From: Ceratorhiza oryzae-sativae
Lineage: Eukaryota; Basidiomycota; Agaricomycetes; Cantharellales; Ceratobasidiaceae
Direction of reading: 5' to 3'
NCBI GenBank assembly: GCA_030998015.1
Contig: JARWMV010000233.1
Span: 496,001 to 560,000, forward strand
DNA: 64,000 nucleotides
A model generated the notes under the pieces. That model was not told the origin of the DNA. It worked only from the letters and a program-made list of their open reading frames with translations, and did no database searches. Below are positions 13,021 through 24,783 of this stretch, one piece after another; the stretch's first letter is position 1, and each line of letters begins with the position of its first letter. Made by a program: the position numbers and the translations under genes.

Positions 13021-14096
13021 TCAGGTGACGGTGACAATATCTCCCGTCCCATCTCGGATGACCACGACCTCGCAATCGACGATCTCACCGGTGTCTCCGC
13101 ACACGACCTTGGTCAGATCAACCAAGTCCGTTTGCACTGCTCGCCGTTCCATAAACGCCCGTCCGAGCACGACATCAAAGTGCGTTTCTTCGCTCAAATA
13201 CACATCGTGCTGAGTCGTTGTCCGCCCGAGCGTAATAGGCCATCGTCCGATATGAACCAGGCCGTTGAAGCCGTACAGGCCCGGCATAGCGTCTCTGGGG
13301 ATAAACCCATGACGCTTCGCAAACGCCCGTGAGACATAGACGTGGCGGTAGCCCTTTTTGAGCAGCATTCGGACTATTTTCCAAGGCCGTTAGTCTAGGG
13401 GGGAAACAATAGCCTGCCCAACACCCCAGCGCACCATTGTCAACAGGTCCGATTTTGCCATGAACGGTCCGTACGCCGTTTTCCGCATGGAAACTCAAAA
13501 AGTCGCGTTTGTGCTTGGCGAGTCCGTCGCTCGATTCGCTCATCTGGCTTTTGACGCTCTTGGCTTTCCGGCTGCCTTTGGTCTTCTTGCTCCTTCCTGT
13601 GATGCTTTCAGCACCCGCGTCCATCGCGCCGTGCCTGAAAGCGTAGAATGACGGATTGCGGTAGCAGCCTGGGCCCGGGAAAGGTATTTCTGGGTCGTGG
13701 AGATGTAGAGTTGGGACATGGAGCGAGCCGTCCATGCTCCCCGAGGAAGACTTCCAAAGGAGGATGGCATAGTCGGCGTCTGAGCAGGGGACGAGTGAGC
13801 TCTCGGCCAAGACGGAATGCCTATATTTAGTGCTCACCATCATCCAAGTTGAACACCGGTCCGTCTTGCCACCCATATTTAACCATCCCGGGACCTACCC
13901 GAAGACCATTGGACTTGGTACCAAGCCGGTCGAACAGCAGCTGAAGGCTTTCCTCTTGGACTATCCCCGCGCCGAGGTGTGAGCTTGAATACGAGCAGAC
14001 GCAAGGAGACTCACGGTTATGGGCGATACTGAACGACTGTGTCGGCGTGTGAATGTCGAGCACAATCGTCGGCGGGCGCGCTTTAGCGTTGGTCAT
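13021..14096 (-). CDS. Conserved fungal protein of unknown function, retropepsin-like C-terminal domain
   Basis: I do not recognise a named family. The exons join cleanly: ATG 14096 to 14015, then an exon beginning Q-E-E-S-L-Q-L-L-F-D-R-L-G-T-K, a junction giving N-L-D-D-D-A-D-Y-A-I-L-L-W-K, a basic Ser/Lys linker (about 13600-13530), F-H-A-E-N-G-V-R-T-V-H-G-K-I-G-P-V-D-N, and after an intron near 13430-13375 R-M-L-L-K-K-G-Y-R-H-V-Y-V-S-R-A-F-A-K-R-H-G. It ends V-T-V-T at 13021. The N-terminal block is short and could be a ubiquitin-like (PB1/DIX-like) fold. The C-terminal part has the order of a retroviral-type aspartic protease (V-S-R-x-F-A-x-R-H-G, later F-D-V-V-L-G-R-A-F), but the catalytic D-T/S-G is absent. 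The start is uncertain because the frame stays open upstream to 14222. Confidence 0.7.
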
Positions 14097-14853
14097 GTTG
14101 CGTGGCGTGGCCAGGGGCAAGCGGTGACCGTGCTTCGTCGGCGTGATGGATAGAGGTGGTCGGGCAGAGAGGAATAGCAAGGAGCCCCTATCAGCGACGA
14201 TGGGGGACAAAGGTTGTGTCAAGTGACAGAGCAGGCGGAAATGTCTGTCGTGGGTTGTATGAGTCGGAGGCGGTGAGAGCTCGGGTCAGCTCGGTGGGTG
14301 CGAATGTTTCCCTTGAGACCAGTCGTGGTAGAAAGCAAGCTGCGCAGGCTGAACATGCCGATGACGACTGATTGCAGGTGTTGGTGTCGGTGGCACTGTG
14401 GGGAGCCGATCGTAGTGTTTTCGATTGCATCACGTCAGCGGAAATTTCTTCCCCGTCGGCCAATGTTTGGTTTGTCGATCACACTCGTCGTCCGACACGC
14501 GCCCTGTCCATCAGCCATGCCGTCGTGTCACCCATCCGGCGGATCAGCTACCCACCACGCCCAGCTTACGGTTACCTGGTGCCCAACGCGTGCCAGATAG
14601 CCCAAGTGACTGCTGCCAGCCCAAGCCGCGTTCTCATGCGTGCCCCCCATGCGTGTACTGCGAGTGAGAAAAAGAAACCACGGTTGATAGATGCCGTAAA
14701 TTCTGCAATGCGAGAAACAAGGGGATTCATGTGTTACACGGGACATAGTTGGACATACACCTGGGATTGAACATAAAGGGAACTAGAAAGACGAGAGAAT
14801 GCGATAGAGATGGGAGGAGGCCCCAGCATGAATCGTTGATGTTGGTCCGCGGA
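14097..14853. other. Intergenic region, no gene seen
   Basis: 757 bases between the orphan gene and the COX24 stop. Several open frames overlap on both strands with no recognisable content; they reflect GC-rich sequence. Confidence 0.5.
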
Positions 14854-15673
14854 TCACTTGCCCAGCCTCCTTCGCTCTGAGCGTTGTAGCTGCACACACC
14901 AAGTTAGTCAAAGCATATACACAAACCGATCAAATGAATCACACCTTTCTCCTCTTCTTGTACCTACGCAATCGGGGCAATCCAATGAGCGCAGATCAAG
15001 CAGCAACCCAAGCATCTACGTACTTGTGTTTCGTAATCTTTTTCCGTCTCTTGCGCTTCACACTATCCAGCAGCACCGCCAGGTCCCCGCCCACGCGTGC
15101 CTCTTCCTCCACATCCGCCGCACTATTCGCCTCAACCCCCAGCTTCTGGAGCGCGGCCTTCCAATCCACCGCCCCTTGGACCCGACTCATCACAAGCGCA
15201 TGCGACAACGCCCGAGCGGCGTCCGCGTCCGCATCAGATTCCATCCCAGCGGCCTCCTCCGGCTGTGCACGTGGTGGGGGCAGCCCAGATTCGAACAGCC
15301 GAGAGGTCGGTTGCGAGAGGAGAAGCATCGGTCGGTCGAGCGCAAAGAACGAATGCAGGTGCATCGTGGCCAGCAGCGGCGACGGGTGCAGCGTCGGGAT
15401 CGGAGGTGGTGGGGGAGGTGCCGGGGGAGGGACCGGCGTGGGCTCTGCTGCCGGAGCAGGCGCGGCTTGCGTCGCTGTCGGAGCCGCAATCGCAGGGGTA
15501 GACGCAGGGGTAGGGGTAGCAGGCGCAGCTACACGCTTGACGTTGTTCGTCTGCTGGGACTGGGACTGGGACTGCTGCTGCTTGACTATCCCACCCGGCG
15601 GCTTTGACGAAAAGAAAGAATACGGACGACGCCCAGCAGCCCTGGGGGCCGCAGCAACCAGTCTGGAGAACAT
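14854..15673 (-). CDS. COX24: Mitochondrial small-ribosomal protein mS38 / COX24
   Basis: The C-terminus carries the very basic signature of the AURKAIP1/Cox24 family (mS38): K-R-K-R-R-K-K-I-T-K-H-K-Y-K-K-R-R-K, ending R-R-R-L-G-K-stop. This domain sits in the mitochondrial small ribosomal subunit and in yeast is linked to COX1 mRNA translation. Three exons give it: 15673-15024, 14963-14945 (19 bases) and 14889-14854. I chose ATG 15673, which begins M-F-S-R-L-V-A-A-A-P-R-A-A-G-R-R, a typical mitochondrial presequence. The middle is low complexity (Q/S run, Pro/Ala repeats near 15390-15560). The gene is divergent from GCD7 with 125 bases between starts. Confidence 0.9.
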
Positions 15674-15798
15674 CCTGCCCTCCAGCAAACTAGGGGCACA
15701 CAGTCGTAGGCGAGAACGAGAACACCCGGCCCGATCCAGGTCCCTGCGGTTTTGAGGGCGCTTGTGAGCCGCGGCGGCAGGAGCAACCCGGGTGAGAC

Positions 15799-17305
15799 AT
15801 GTCACGTAACCCTGACTCGAATTCAGCCCAAATCGACATCCCCCCGTCCGACCACCATGAGCGAGCTGATCAGGGACAAGACGACTCTACGAAATGTCGA
15901 ACTCTGGTCGCCAGGCTGAGGCGTAGGTAGGAGGCAGATGTCTAGTTTGACGCAGCACTCAGCATGTGCTAGACAGGTGACGGGCGCACACGATACGGCG
16001 GTCGAGACAGTACTGCTGCTTCGCCAAGTCGTCTCGACCGCTCGGTTCTCGTCTCTCGATCAATTAATTTCCATGCTGAGGAGTGTCGGAGCTCGGCTAG
16101 TCGCTGCTCAGCCCAAAGGTATGTCCATTAGCATTCGCTTCACGGCATATACCAATATCGAACAGAAATTGCCGTGGGCAACATGGTCCGCAGAGTGATC
16201 CACCAAGTCCGAGAAGAGTACCACGCAAACACCGGCGGGGTCGAGGCCCACCCCCGTATCACAGGCATGATTCGAACAAACACCCTCTCGTCCATGAGCT
16301 CGCCCGACGGCTCTGCCCTCTCCATCGCCAATTTCGTCCTCCTTGGACGGCCCCGCGCAACTGCTAGAGTCGAAAAGCCATTGGCAGCAGGTAGTCTCGA
16401 AGATGTCAACAGACGGAGTATGGGAACAAAGCCAGCGCTCATCGACGCCATCAAAGAAATCATGGACGAGCTCGAGACGGTGTTCGAGGGCGTAGCGAAG
16501 AATGCAAAAAACCATATCCATGCAGAGTGAGTAGATCTATGCGCACATTTGATTGGCTCGGACTAATGAATACGACCAGTGAGATTGTTCTTACGATTGG
16601 GTACTCTCGAACGGTCGAGTCGTTCCTCAAAGCCGCCGCGCACGAAAAGAAATTCACAGTAATTGTAGCGGAAACAGCACCCTCGTAGGCCCTTCACCTA
16701 TCCCCTCCTGGGCTTCGCCTAAAGCCCCAGTCCAGGTACACAGGTCACCAAATGGCCGCCGCCCTGTCCGAACACAACATATCAACATTTCTCGTACCAG
16801 ACTCGTCTATCTTTGCTCTCATGTCTCGCGTAACCAAACTCATCCTCGGTGCACACGCCGTACTCGCCGACGGAGGCATAGTTGCCCAGGCAGGAGCATC
16901 TGCAGCGGCCGCAGCGGCACGAGCTCATGCCACAAGCGTCGTAGTTTGTGCTGGGCAATTCAAGTTTGCCCCTGTCTGGAGTTGGACAGTCGAGGGAGCT
17001 GGCGCGGCTGATTATGGTGATCCCGGCCAGGTGTTGAGTTACGAAGAGGGCGAGTTGCTTGATGGTGTCGAGGTCGTAAATCCCAAGTACGATTACGTCA
17101 AGCCCGAGTTTTTGGATGTGATTGTTACAAATTAGTGAGTGTGTTCATGCTTGAGATTGGATGTATGCTGACAAGTGTTCCGTAGTGGTGATCATCCGCC
17201 GTCGTATGTTTACAAGTGAGTTGTTTTCTTTGCTTAGTTGATTCACTTAAATAACATCATGCTTTCAGACTCGTCAAGGAGATGTATGAAGATGAAGACC
17301 TCTAG
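15799..17305 (+). CDS. GCD7: Translation initiation factor eIF2B subunit beta
   Basis: Regulatory subunit of the eIF2B guanine-nucleotide exchange factor that recycles eIF2-GDP. Seven exons join: 15799-15926, 15973-16118, 16166-16526, 16580-16684, 16736-17134, 17186-17215 and 17269-17305. The first junction creates L-R-R-R-Q-V-T-G, the usual start of the family core. Further blocks are [17 protein letters not shown], then [39 protein letters not shown] and P-K-Y-D-Y-V, ending K-E-M-Y-E-D-E-D-L. This is full length for the family. The first in-frame ATG is at 15799, only 125 bases from the COX24 start, so the two probably share a promoter. Confidence 0.95.
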
Positions 17306-18018
17306 TTGAATAATACAATGAAGCTTAGACAAAATTACAATGTATTTAGCAGAAGCATTGAATCGCCTTGCTTGCCGAGGTATTTTGTGCCAGTGCAATT
17401 GTCACACCAAGTTACGACCGGCCCAAGGGCCTTGCGCAGCCATGTATGCCTCGGAGACCAGCCCTCTTAGTAATACGTGAATAGCATTCACTATTATTCG
17501 CAAACGTTAAGAGGGTGAAGAGGAATCCGACCTAGCTCATATAATAGGAAAATTATATGCATACATGGTGTCACGGACTAGGGACAGTCATACTAAGGAC
17601 TAAGGACGATATGCAAGGGGCTAAGGATGAAGGCTGAATGGACTCGTGGCAAGTGGCTGTCAAGTAGCACCGGACCTCTGCAAATGACGTGATGGAGCCG
17701 GTCTAATCGTGTGATGGCTGCGCCCTGAGGATCGACGAGCACTCGACTGCCGTAGCATGCGATAGGATAGGAGTAGCATAGAATCTTGCATCACGGGCGG
17801 CTATCCATTGTACTTGATATTCCTACCTGCAACAAAAACTTGCATCATAAATGCTATAATATAGCTTCACACTGTGGTTATTTCTTGAGCGTTCAGATAC
17901 GCACCCATGAAAATGTGAATATCCATTTACAGTCTATATATGCAAAGACTCTGAGAGCCGTATGTGTGATAGATATTTCGAACTGCAGGTCCAATCGTAC
18001 CGCCCCTACAACCACTCG
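17306..18018. other. Convergent intergenic region, no gene seen
   Basis: Lies between the GCD7 and GUF1 stops. It holds a small cluster of CTAAGGA-type direct repeats (about 17575-17632), listed separately, and nothing else I can name. Confidence 0.5.
17575..17632 (+). repeat. Short direct-repeat cluster, CTAAGGA units
   Basis: Four imperfect copies of a GGACTAAGGA-like unit lie within 58 bases, two of them head to tail at 17591-17608. Too short and degenerate to assign a function. Confidence 0.4.
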
Positions 18019-20970
18019 TCACTGTATCTTCGAGCTCAGTACATCATAAAAAGCCTCTTGTGGTAATTCAACATTTCCAATCCGCTTCATCTTTTTCTTT
18101 CCTTCTTTTTGCTTTGACAGAACTTTCATCTGTATCGACCGATTAGTGCCTGAAATAACGCGACGAGCCGGAAGGAGGGGAGATAGTGATGCACCTTTCG
18201 CTCATAGTGACCGCCATATAATCCAGCAGTCACGTCCTTGCGCTGAGCCGACAACGTCTCCCGAGCAATTACTTTGGATCCAACGGTTGCCTGGATTGCA
18301 ATTTCGAACAGCTGTCTCGGAACAACCTCCCCTAGAATCCAATAGGTCACTTAGTGCTCCCCCAAGTCAAACTATGCCGAAAACGTACGTAGCTTCTTAA
18401 CCCAGGCTCTCCCTACCCTTACAGCTCTGTCCTTGCATACGATCACAGCCAGGGCGTCGACCGGTTTCCCGTTGAGCGCAAAGCCGACTTTGACCACATC
18501 CGCCCGAGCATACCCGGCCGGTTCGTAGTCAAAAGAAGCGAATCCTGACGAGCGATGTTTGACTTTGTCATGAAAGTCGGTGACAATTTCCGAGAGAGGG
18601 AGAATAGTGCGGATCAGAATTCGAGAGGCGAGCGAAGAGGTGCCAGCAGAGGTATCCGTGGTGGAGAGGTAAGTATGGGTAATCTCAGTTCCACGGTGGG
18701 AGGAGCATAGATCGAGCATATCCCCAATGTACTCTGTTCATAGGTGTTCTTGGAATGATCACCGTGCGCAGTGCGTGGGCGCACTCACCTTCAGGAACGA
18801 TGATTGTAGCATTGACAACAGGTTCCATGATTTCCCTTACATTCCCCCCACTGCCAGTTCCAACTTCACCAGGCTCGGGGAATTCAACGGGATTCGACAC
18901 TTCTTTCTCCGTTCCATTTCGCATGATCAATCTATGTTGTCTGGTGAGTCAGGTTCAACAGGCGCTGGAATGAATGCCCACCGATAGGGTACAGTCGGTG
19001 CAGTGATAATCACTTGCGCCGCGTACTCGTCCTCCAACCGCTGTCTCAGCACATCCATGTGAAGGGAGCCAAGTGCTCCTAGTCGAATCCCCTGCCCGAG
19101 TGAGGCTGAGGACTCGCGGTGAGCCGTTACGCTACGATCCGTCAAGAGGAGCTACGGTATCGGACGAGCCAATTAGACTACTGATGCATACAGGGATGTG
19201 GCGTACCCTTTTAATACTCTCCTCTAGTTTGGGGAACTCGTTGCTTTCTAATGGATAAACTCCGGCAAAAACCTATAGTGGTTTGGTTAGCTTCACCGTG
19301 GGTTCCAGACCGCAGGCACGTATACCATGGCTTTTGCAGGCCTGAATCCGGGCAGAGGTTCGACTGAATCGCCCGCGTGGTGAAAAGTGTCCCCGATGTG
19401 TGCTGTTTTATGAGGTTGTAAGAATCCACTTAGCTAACCACAATAGGCAAGGCTCACCTTCACCGGACTCCTTCATGTTGCATGCTATGGACTTCTTTTA
19501 GCCTCGCGAAATATGGATAACGATTTACACCTACTTATGTATCCAACCTGTCCTACCGTATAGCTATTAGTGAGCAATCTCATTGTAACCAAATCCATCC
19601 GCACCTGTCTGTAATAGCCCGGTTGGTTCTTCGTCTGGATGCATGATGCCTACGTCTACAATATCGTACTTTTTGCGTGTATGGCAAGATGCAATCTTGT
19701 CCCCTGTGGATGAATATCAGGCGGTACGCATTGCCGTTTCAATAATTTACTTACCTTTACGAATCTGGCCAGACTGAACGCTGACCATGCTGACCACCCC
19801 GCGATACCTGTCGTACTGTGAGTCAAAGAGTAATGCTCGCATCTTGTCCGTCTTTTCAGGGACCTGTAATCTCTCTGTTAGAAAGTGGAAAGCGCAGCGA
19901 TGGTTTGAGACTATGGAACTTGCCGCGGGCGGTGGTACTCGTTCTACAATTGCCCTCAAGAGTTCTGCAACGCCTTCTCCAGTCTTTGCGGACACCCGCA
20001 GGATATCGGATGGTAGAATGTCAAAAGTTGTCTCCATTTGCGCAGCAATGCGTTCCGGGGCCGCGATTGGAAGATCGATCTGAACAAACAGTTGCATGAA
20101 TATGTATTACGAATCCGAGCTCATGTCTCATGCCTTGTTTAATACGGGAATGATGTGCACCCCCCGTTCCTTGGCTACATGAAAAACCGATATGGATTGA
20201 GCCTGGATCCCCTCTGAAGATGAAGGTGAGGAAAGTATACGAAGAGATAGCTAATGAACTGTACGTGTTGCATCCACAAGAAGCAAAGCTCCCTGACAAG
20301 CGGCCATTGAACGAGAGACTTCCCAGGAAAAGTCGACGTCTGGGGAAGCGAATGAGGGCGCCAGCCAAGTAGTGAGTAGCAATGCCGCTTACGACCCTGG
20401 CCGAAGTTAGTTCAACGGCAGCGTCGGAAGCAGATAGATTGGCGTACGGGGGTGTCGATCAAGTTGAGAAGAAATGCCTTCCCATCATAGTCATAGATCA
20501 TACTTTGTCAAATGTCAATGAATAATTTGGTGGGGATGACATTTACGAAGCACCTTGCCGTTTGCGCTTTGACTATTGTGGTCCCTTAGAGCCGCACCAC
20601 GGAACGAATAATAGTTGGTATTTACCTGTTATCCCACGCTCCCGCTCAACTTTTAATTTATCCAGCACTTGCTTGTTTACTCCATTGGACTTGGAGATTG
20701 TCCCAGTGAGTTCGAGCAAGCGATCTGCAAGAGTACTTTTCCCATGATCAATATGAGCAATGATTCCAAAGTTCCTAACGATTGCTATCAGTCTGAATCG
20801 CTGAGCAAAGAGAAAACTCGGACTTGCCGTATGCGAGAGCAGTCAAATTCTTCCATATTTACGGGTATACATCGGGCCGTTGAGGCCGTGAAACTTCGTG
20901 TTTGCGACGCTCTGACCGAAGAGTAGTATATTATTCTGGATCTACACACATTTTTGGAAGTCTGGAGCAT
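18019..20970 (-). CDS. GUF1: Mitochondrial translation GTPase Guf1 (EF4/LepA)
   Basis: Orthologue of bacterial LepA/EF4, which acts on mitochondrial ribosomes. The start at 20970 gives an Arg/Ser-rich presequence, then [10 protein letters not shown] and after the first intron [14 protein letters not shown] (G1). That intron (20827-20775) has a GC donor (GCAAGT). G3 D-T-P-G-H-V-D-F is formed across an intron near 20400; G4 N-K-I-D-L-P and G5 S-A-K-T-G-E-G follow at about 20080 and 19990. The C-terminal EF4 domain is complete ([24 protein letters not shown], about 18300-18200), with a lysine-rich tail and stop at 18019. No break is seen. Confidence 0.95.
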
Positions 20971-21606
20971 TGGTGAGGTCTCGGTAGCCCAATATCGAAG
21001 GTTGAAGTTGATTGGTCAGGAGTGGAGCACAAATCTAATTTGATCGTAAACGTAATCCAAGCGCCTGCACTCGGCGCCAAACCTTGATAGGATCCGCTCT
21101 TCCTCCACCTCTCTGGTCACTGGGTATGACATGTTGGTATCAAATCCTGTGTTCATAGCCTGGGCTATAGGTTGAATAGCTGATCAGGCGCATTCCGAAC
21201 AATTTGAAGGATTTGGAGGCTGTCTCGCACTGATCCTCATGTGACCAGACAATCGACCGAGAATCGGCGAAAGAAAACGAATGGGGTGCGTACATAGGCG
21301 CTCGTTAGGAAATGATGAATAGGTATTAGAAACGAGGTAATTTAACGGGAAACATTCAACTAGCAGAGCTCATGTCGAGGATGCCTGGGCCATCTTCATG
21401 CTTTCACAAGACATAAAATAAAGATAATCAAAGGTATTGAGACATCAATTCCAGTCAGGATAGCGGTATACGGATAAATTGCGAAGCCCATGTCGATGTT
21501 GATCGAACCTTGACAGCTTCAACATCTATAATACCAGGATATGGAAACAATCCAACCCACGACTCACTCGATACAATGGCCAGCAAAAAAAAAACGACAG
21601 ATTTAC
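20971..21606. other. Intergenic region, no gene seen
   Basis: 636 bases upstream of GUF1. No coding or repeat signal recognised apart from an adenine run near 21580. Confidence 0.5.
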
Positions 21607-22660
21607 TTAGCGACCCCCGTTGAAGTATTTGTGCACATAGTAGTGATAGTCAATCTTGCCATCACTCCTCAAACCGGGTGGGGGCACGGGTTCCTTTGAT
21701 CGCTATTCGCAACACCTAATCACCAAACAGCAGAATCAACTCGTTGCGAGGTTTGCCTACCGACGAAGATGCATCAGATCCCTGCGAGCGCACAGAGCCC
21801 TCTCTTCGGGGTCGCTCTGGCTTGGGGGAAGGCATGTTTTCTCTCTTTCTAAAAACAGGTTCTCGTCAGTACCAGAAAAGAAGCTTATATGCTTTGAAAT
21901 GAATCTATTACCGTTTTCCAGATACTTTACGCGGCGCTGCAGCATCGCTTCTCAGTTGCGCCATTCTTCTTGGTTCCTTCCCACTGGGTGATGGGATACC
22001 ACCAGCTATCACACGACGCTTAGATATAATTATGGATGGCAAATACGGCTCTTTGGTCTTCTCTCGGAGGATCTGCGAGGGTGATCTGCCCTGGTTCTGC
22101 TCGAGGGCTGAGAGAGATGAACAACCCTGTGAGTACATTTGAACATACGATGCTCTCATACATCATTGGCTCTGGCGACGAACTTCCATTCCCAGAAGGC
22201 TGAGCTTCCTGTGAAAATTGATAATGTTGACCCAAGTGAATTAGTGCACATATGGGAAACGGGCCAGCAGCTCACCACGACGTTCGAAGGGTGGGTAGGC
22301 TTCGTTGGTGGGCTGGCTGGTGAACTGGACCGAAATCGCCTAGCACTGCGTTTGAGACGGGCACCAACGAACAGCGGTTCTTCCTCAGAACCCCCGTGCC
22401 CAACGTCCATCGCGTCCTCGTCCTTCGCACACTAGTTAATCGCGAACCACTGGAACTCTGAAAAAAGAACTGTACCGTATCATCGATCGTGACTTCATCC
22501 CTGGATTTTACCTGTCGAACTCTCGGCTCGACAGACAGCTCTGATCCCGAGTCTGGCGTTTTCGTACCTCTCCTGGAGTTCTTCTGTCTACGTTTCAATC
22601 GCGCAGAGTCCTGTTCGGTTAAAAATACGCGTTCCGGGAGGGATCACTCACGGAAACCAT
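21607..22660 (-). CDS. Uncharacterised basic, Ser/Pro-rich protein
   Basis: I do not recognise this protein. Open blocks on the minus strand join through short GT-AG introns in one frame: ATG 22660 with a 9-base first exon, 22610-22476 (K/R-rich), an exon from 22431 with S-E-E-E-P-L-F-V-G-A-R-L-K-R-S, a Ser/Pro segment, K-E-P-Y-L-P-S-I-I-I-S-K-R-R (about 22050), an R-E-G-S-V-R-S-Q-G-S-D-A-S-S segment, and a last exon K-I-D-Y-H-Y-Y-V-H-K-Y-F-N-G-G-R-stop. The product is about 240 residues, mostly disordered and basic, with a Tyr/His-rich tail that looks folded or conserved. A nuclear role would fit the charge but is only a guess. A TCACGTGAT box lies 66 bases upstream of the start. Confidence 0.6.
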
Positions 22661-24783
22661 GACGCGTGGTGATTGTTCAAGACTCTATCAGTGCGCGCGC
22701 CCTTTGGATCTGTTGGAGGTGCGCTCACGTGATGCTTCCTCGGTATCAATACATCCCAACAAATTCATGTGCGGCGGTATTCTCCCGATGACCCCGGTGT
22801 GGGCGTGTGGCTCGCCTTCGGGAAGATAAAGAACAGGCCATCGGGGGCAACTCGGCAAGAAGCGACCATGCTGCGATTTTCGTCAAGGCCGGATAGGGGA
22901 TGGTTCGCATTGCGCAAGAACGACGGGTTGGGAACACACTAGAGATCAGATCACGAACTCAGACGCGCGCCTGCATCACATGCAGACAAAGTTTGGGCGC
23001 GTGACGCGTTACAGGCGAGGGACCCGATGATAGGCAGGGGCGACGACCGCAAGGAGCGTGGTTTGGCAGGGGGCGTCAATGACGACACTCAAGCGCAAAC
23101 AGGGGCGGGCTCTAGGACCTTGTTCCTAGTCTTGGCTGGCAGTTCTTTGAGCGACGAACAAAACTTGGCGCTCACGCGGTTCAGTCCGGCTCGTACCGGA
23201 TGAATATGGTCCTCCCTTCTCTGCGAGCGGGGGATGGTTCTTCGGCCAAGGCGCCGGACAAGCTACGATTCTCGGATCATTTGATAGTGTATATGCGGGA
23301 CCGCAGGTTTACTCCACACCGGGACAACAAGACCCCGACATGGTATGCCCCTATGTGTAGCCCTAGGAGTGCCACCCACTCTTGGCTGTTGCTATTTACT
23401 GCTCGGCTATGAGCTCCGGTGCTCCGTGCATGATCGCATCTGTTGCTCTCGAACCTTCATCAATATCACGACAGAGCGCATGCAAATGTCAATTGAACCC
23501 ACGAGTCCGAGGTCGGCGTATACTAATTAATATCACTGATTGTATTATTCCTACAATCATCGTGACGAACAATACAGCCTAGTCAACAAGCTTCGGCATG
23601 GGTGAAGCGATTATGATGTTCTTGGAATCAAGCCTTCCTGAAACACTGTCCTCGAGGTCACTGTGACCACCTTTCTCCCATTTTGTGCAACGTAAATACT
23701 CCTTTATACCTTCGGATTAATGGCTCGGTATGCGCCACGCATCAGTCGTGCACAAACAATTCGCGCCCGTGGCCGGAACGTTTAGCCGTTGGATGCGCCA
23801 GGGTCGTACCGGCCCCCTGCATAAATTGTATTATGCACGAGTCTTCGATCTGATGTATGAAAAGGTACAAGTTAGGAAGCTATGGAAATCTTTGAAACAG
23901 TGTTGACAAGAAGGAATTATCCTGAACATCAACATCAGATCTGAGGGTCTACCGCATATACCCCGACCAATATGACAGATAGAGCAACTACAACCCCAGC
24001 TCGGTCTGCGGTGTGAATCTCTGGGAATAGAACGCCGATAGTAGCGATGGGCCACGCGTGATGTTTAATGCTATCTTTATGTTTGTCGGTTTCGACGACC
24101 CACGGTGGTCCGTCACTGCACGTGTGCAGGCTGAGCCAACGTCACTTCCATGGACGGGATCTAACCAGTTATTTACGCGATCTTGTCGAGTGCGGCTTCT
24201 GAGACCCGACGATAATGCGAATGGCGCTAACTGCTCATGGAAGATGCCGCCGACCACGTTCAGTGGTTAATAGGAAGAGATGTGGGTTTTCGTGCACGAG
24301 GCTCGGTTGGTCCTTGGAGCGGCTAGCTATCTGTGTTTGAGCGGGGTCGATCGTAGGGCGCGCTGTCGGAGTTGGAATACTGAGTGATCAAGCGGGTGTG
24401 GGGGGTAGCTGAAAAAAAGGGGTTTGCGCAGCTCTTTCGACTGGGTTGTGCTCGGTCGATCTCGGTGCGTACCTCGGTTGCGCGATGGCTCGGTGCAGCA
24501 GCATGAACGCGGACCAGGCGCCGAGCGTGACCGAAAGCGGGCAAGCGGGGAAGGCGGTTGGAAATACCGATGATGGCAACGGGAAGGAAGGGGACCCTTG
24601 GACCCTGGGGATCGGGGGACTGGACCCTGTCACAAGTGTCGTGCGTGCGGGTGTTCTTGGCCTTGCTCGCGCAGTGCGCAACGACGGGATGTTATGTTAA
24701 GCTGCCGGCTCTAGTTTTCTTCCTCTCCGCCCCATCCAGCGCACCGCAGGCCCGCGTCCGCCCCCACACTCGTTTTGCCGACG
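22661..24783. other. Gene-poor region upstream of the LIM gene
   Basis: About 2.1 kb with no gene I can support. The right end (24300-24783) is GC-rich and is the likely promoter and leader of the LIM gene. A perfect 13-base palindrome (GGTCACTGTGACC) lies near 23655. Open frames here are short and overlap on both strands. Confidence 0.5.
22726..22731. promoter_or_regulatory. CACGTG E-box, TCACGTGAT context
   Basis: Sits 66 bases upstream of the ATG at 22660 of the uncharacterised basic protein. It matches the E-box core seen at the BRX1, ADE4, ELF1 and RPT3 promoters. Confidence 0.35.

Noticed and set aside
14934..15755. 273-codon frame on the plus strand
   Set aside because: Antisense to COX24, whose minus strand carries the mS38 signature and a presequence.
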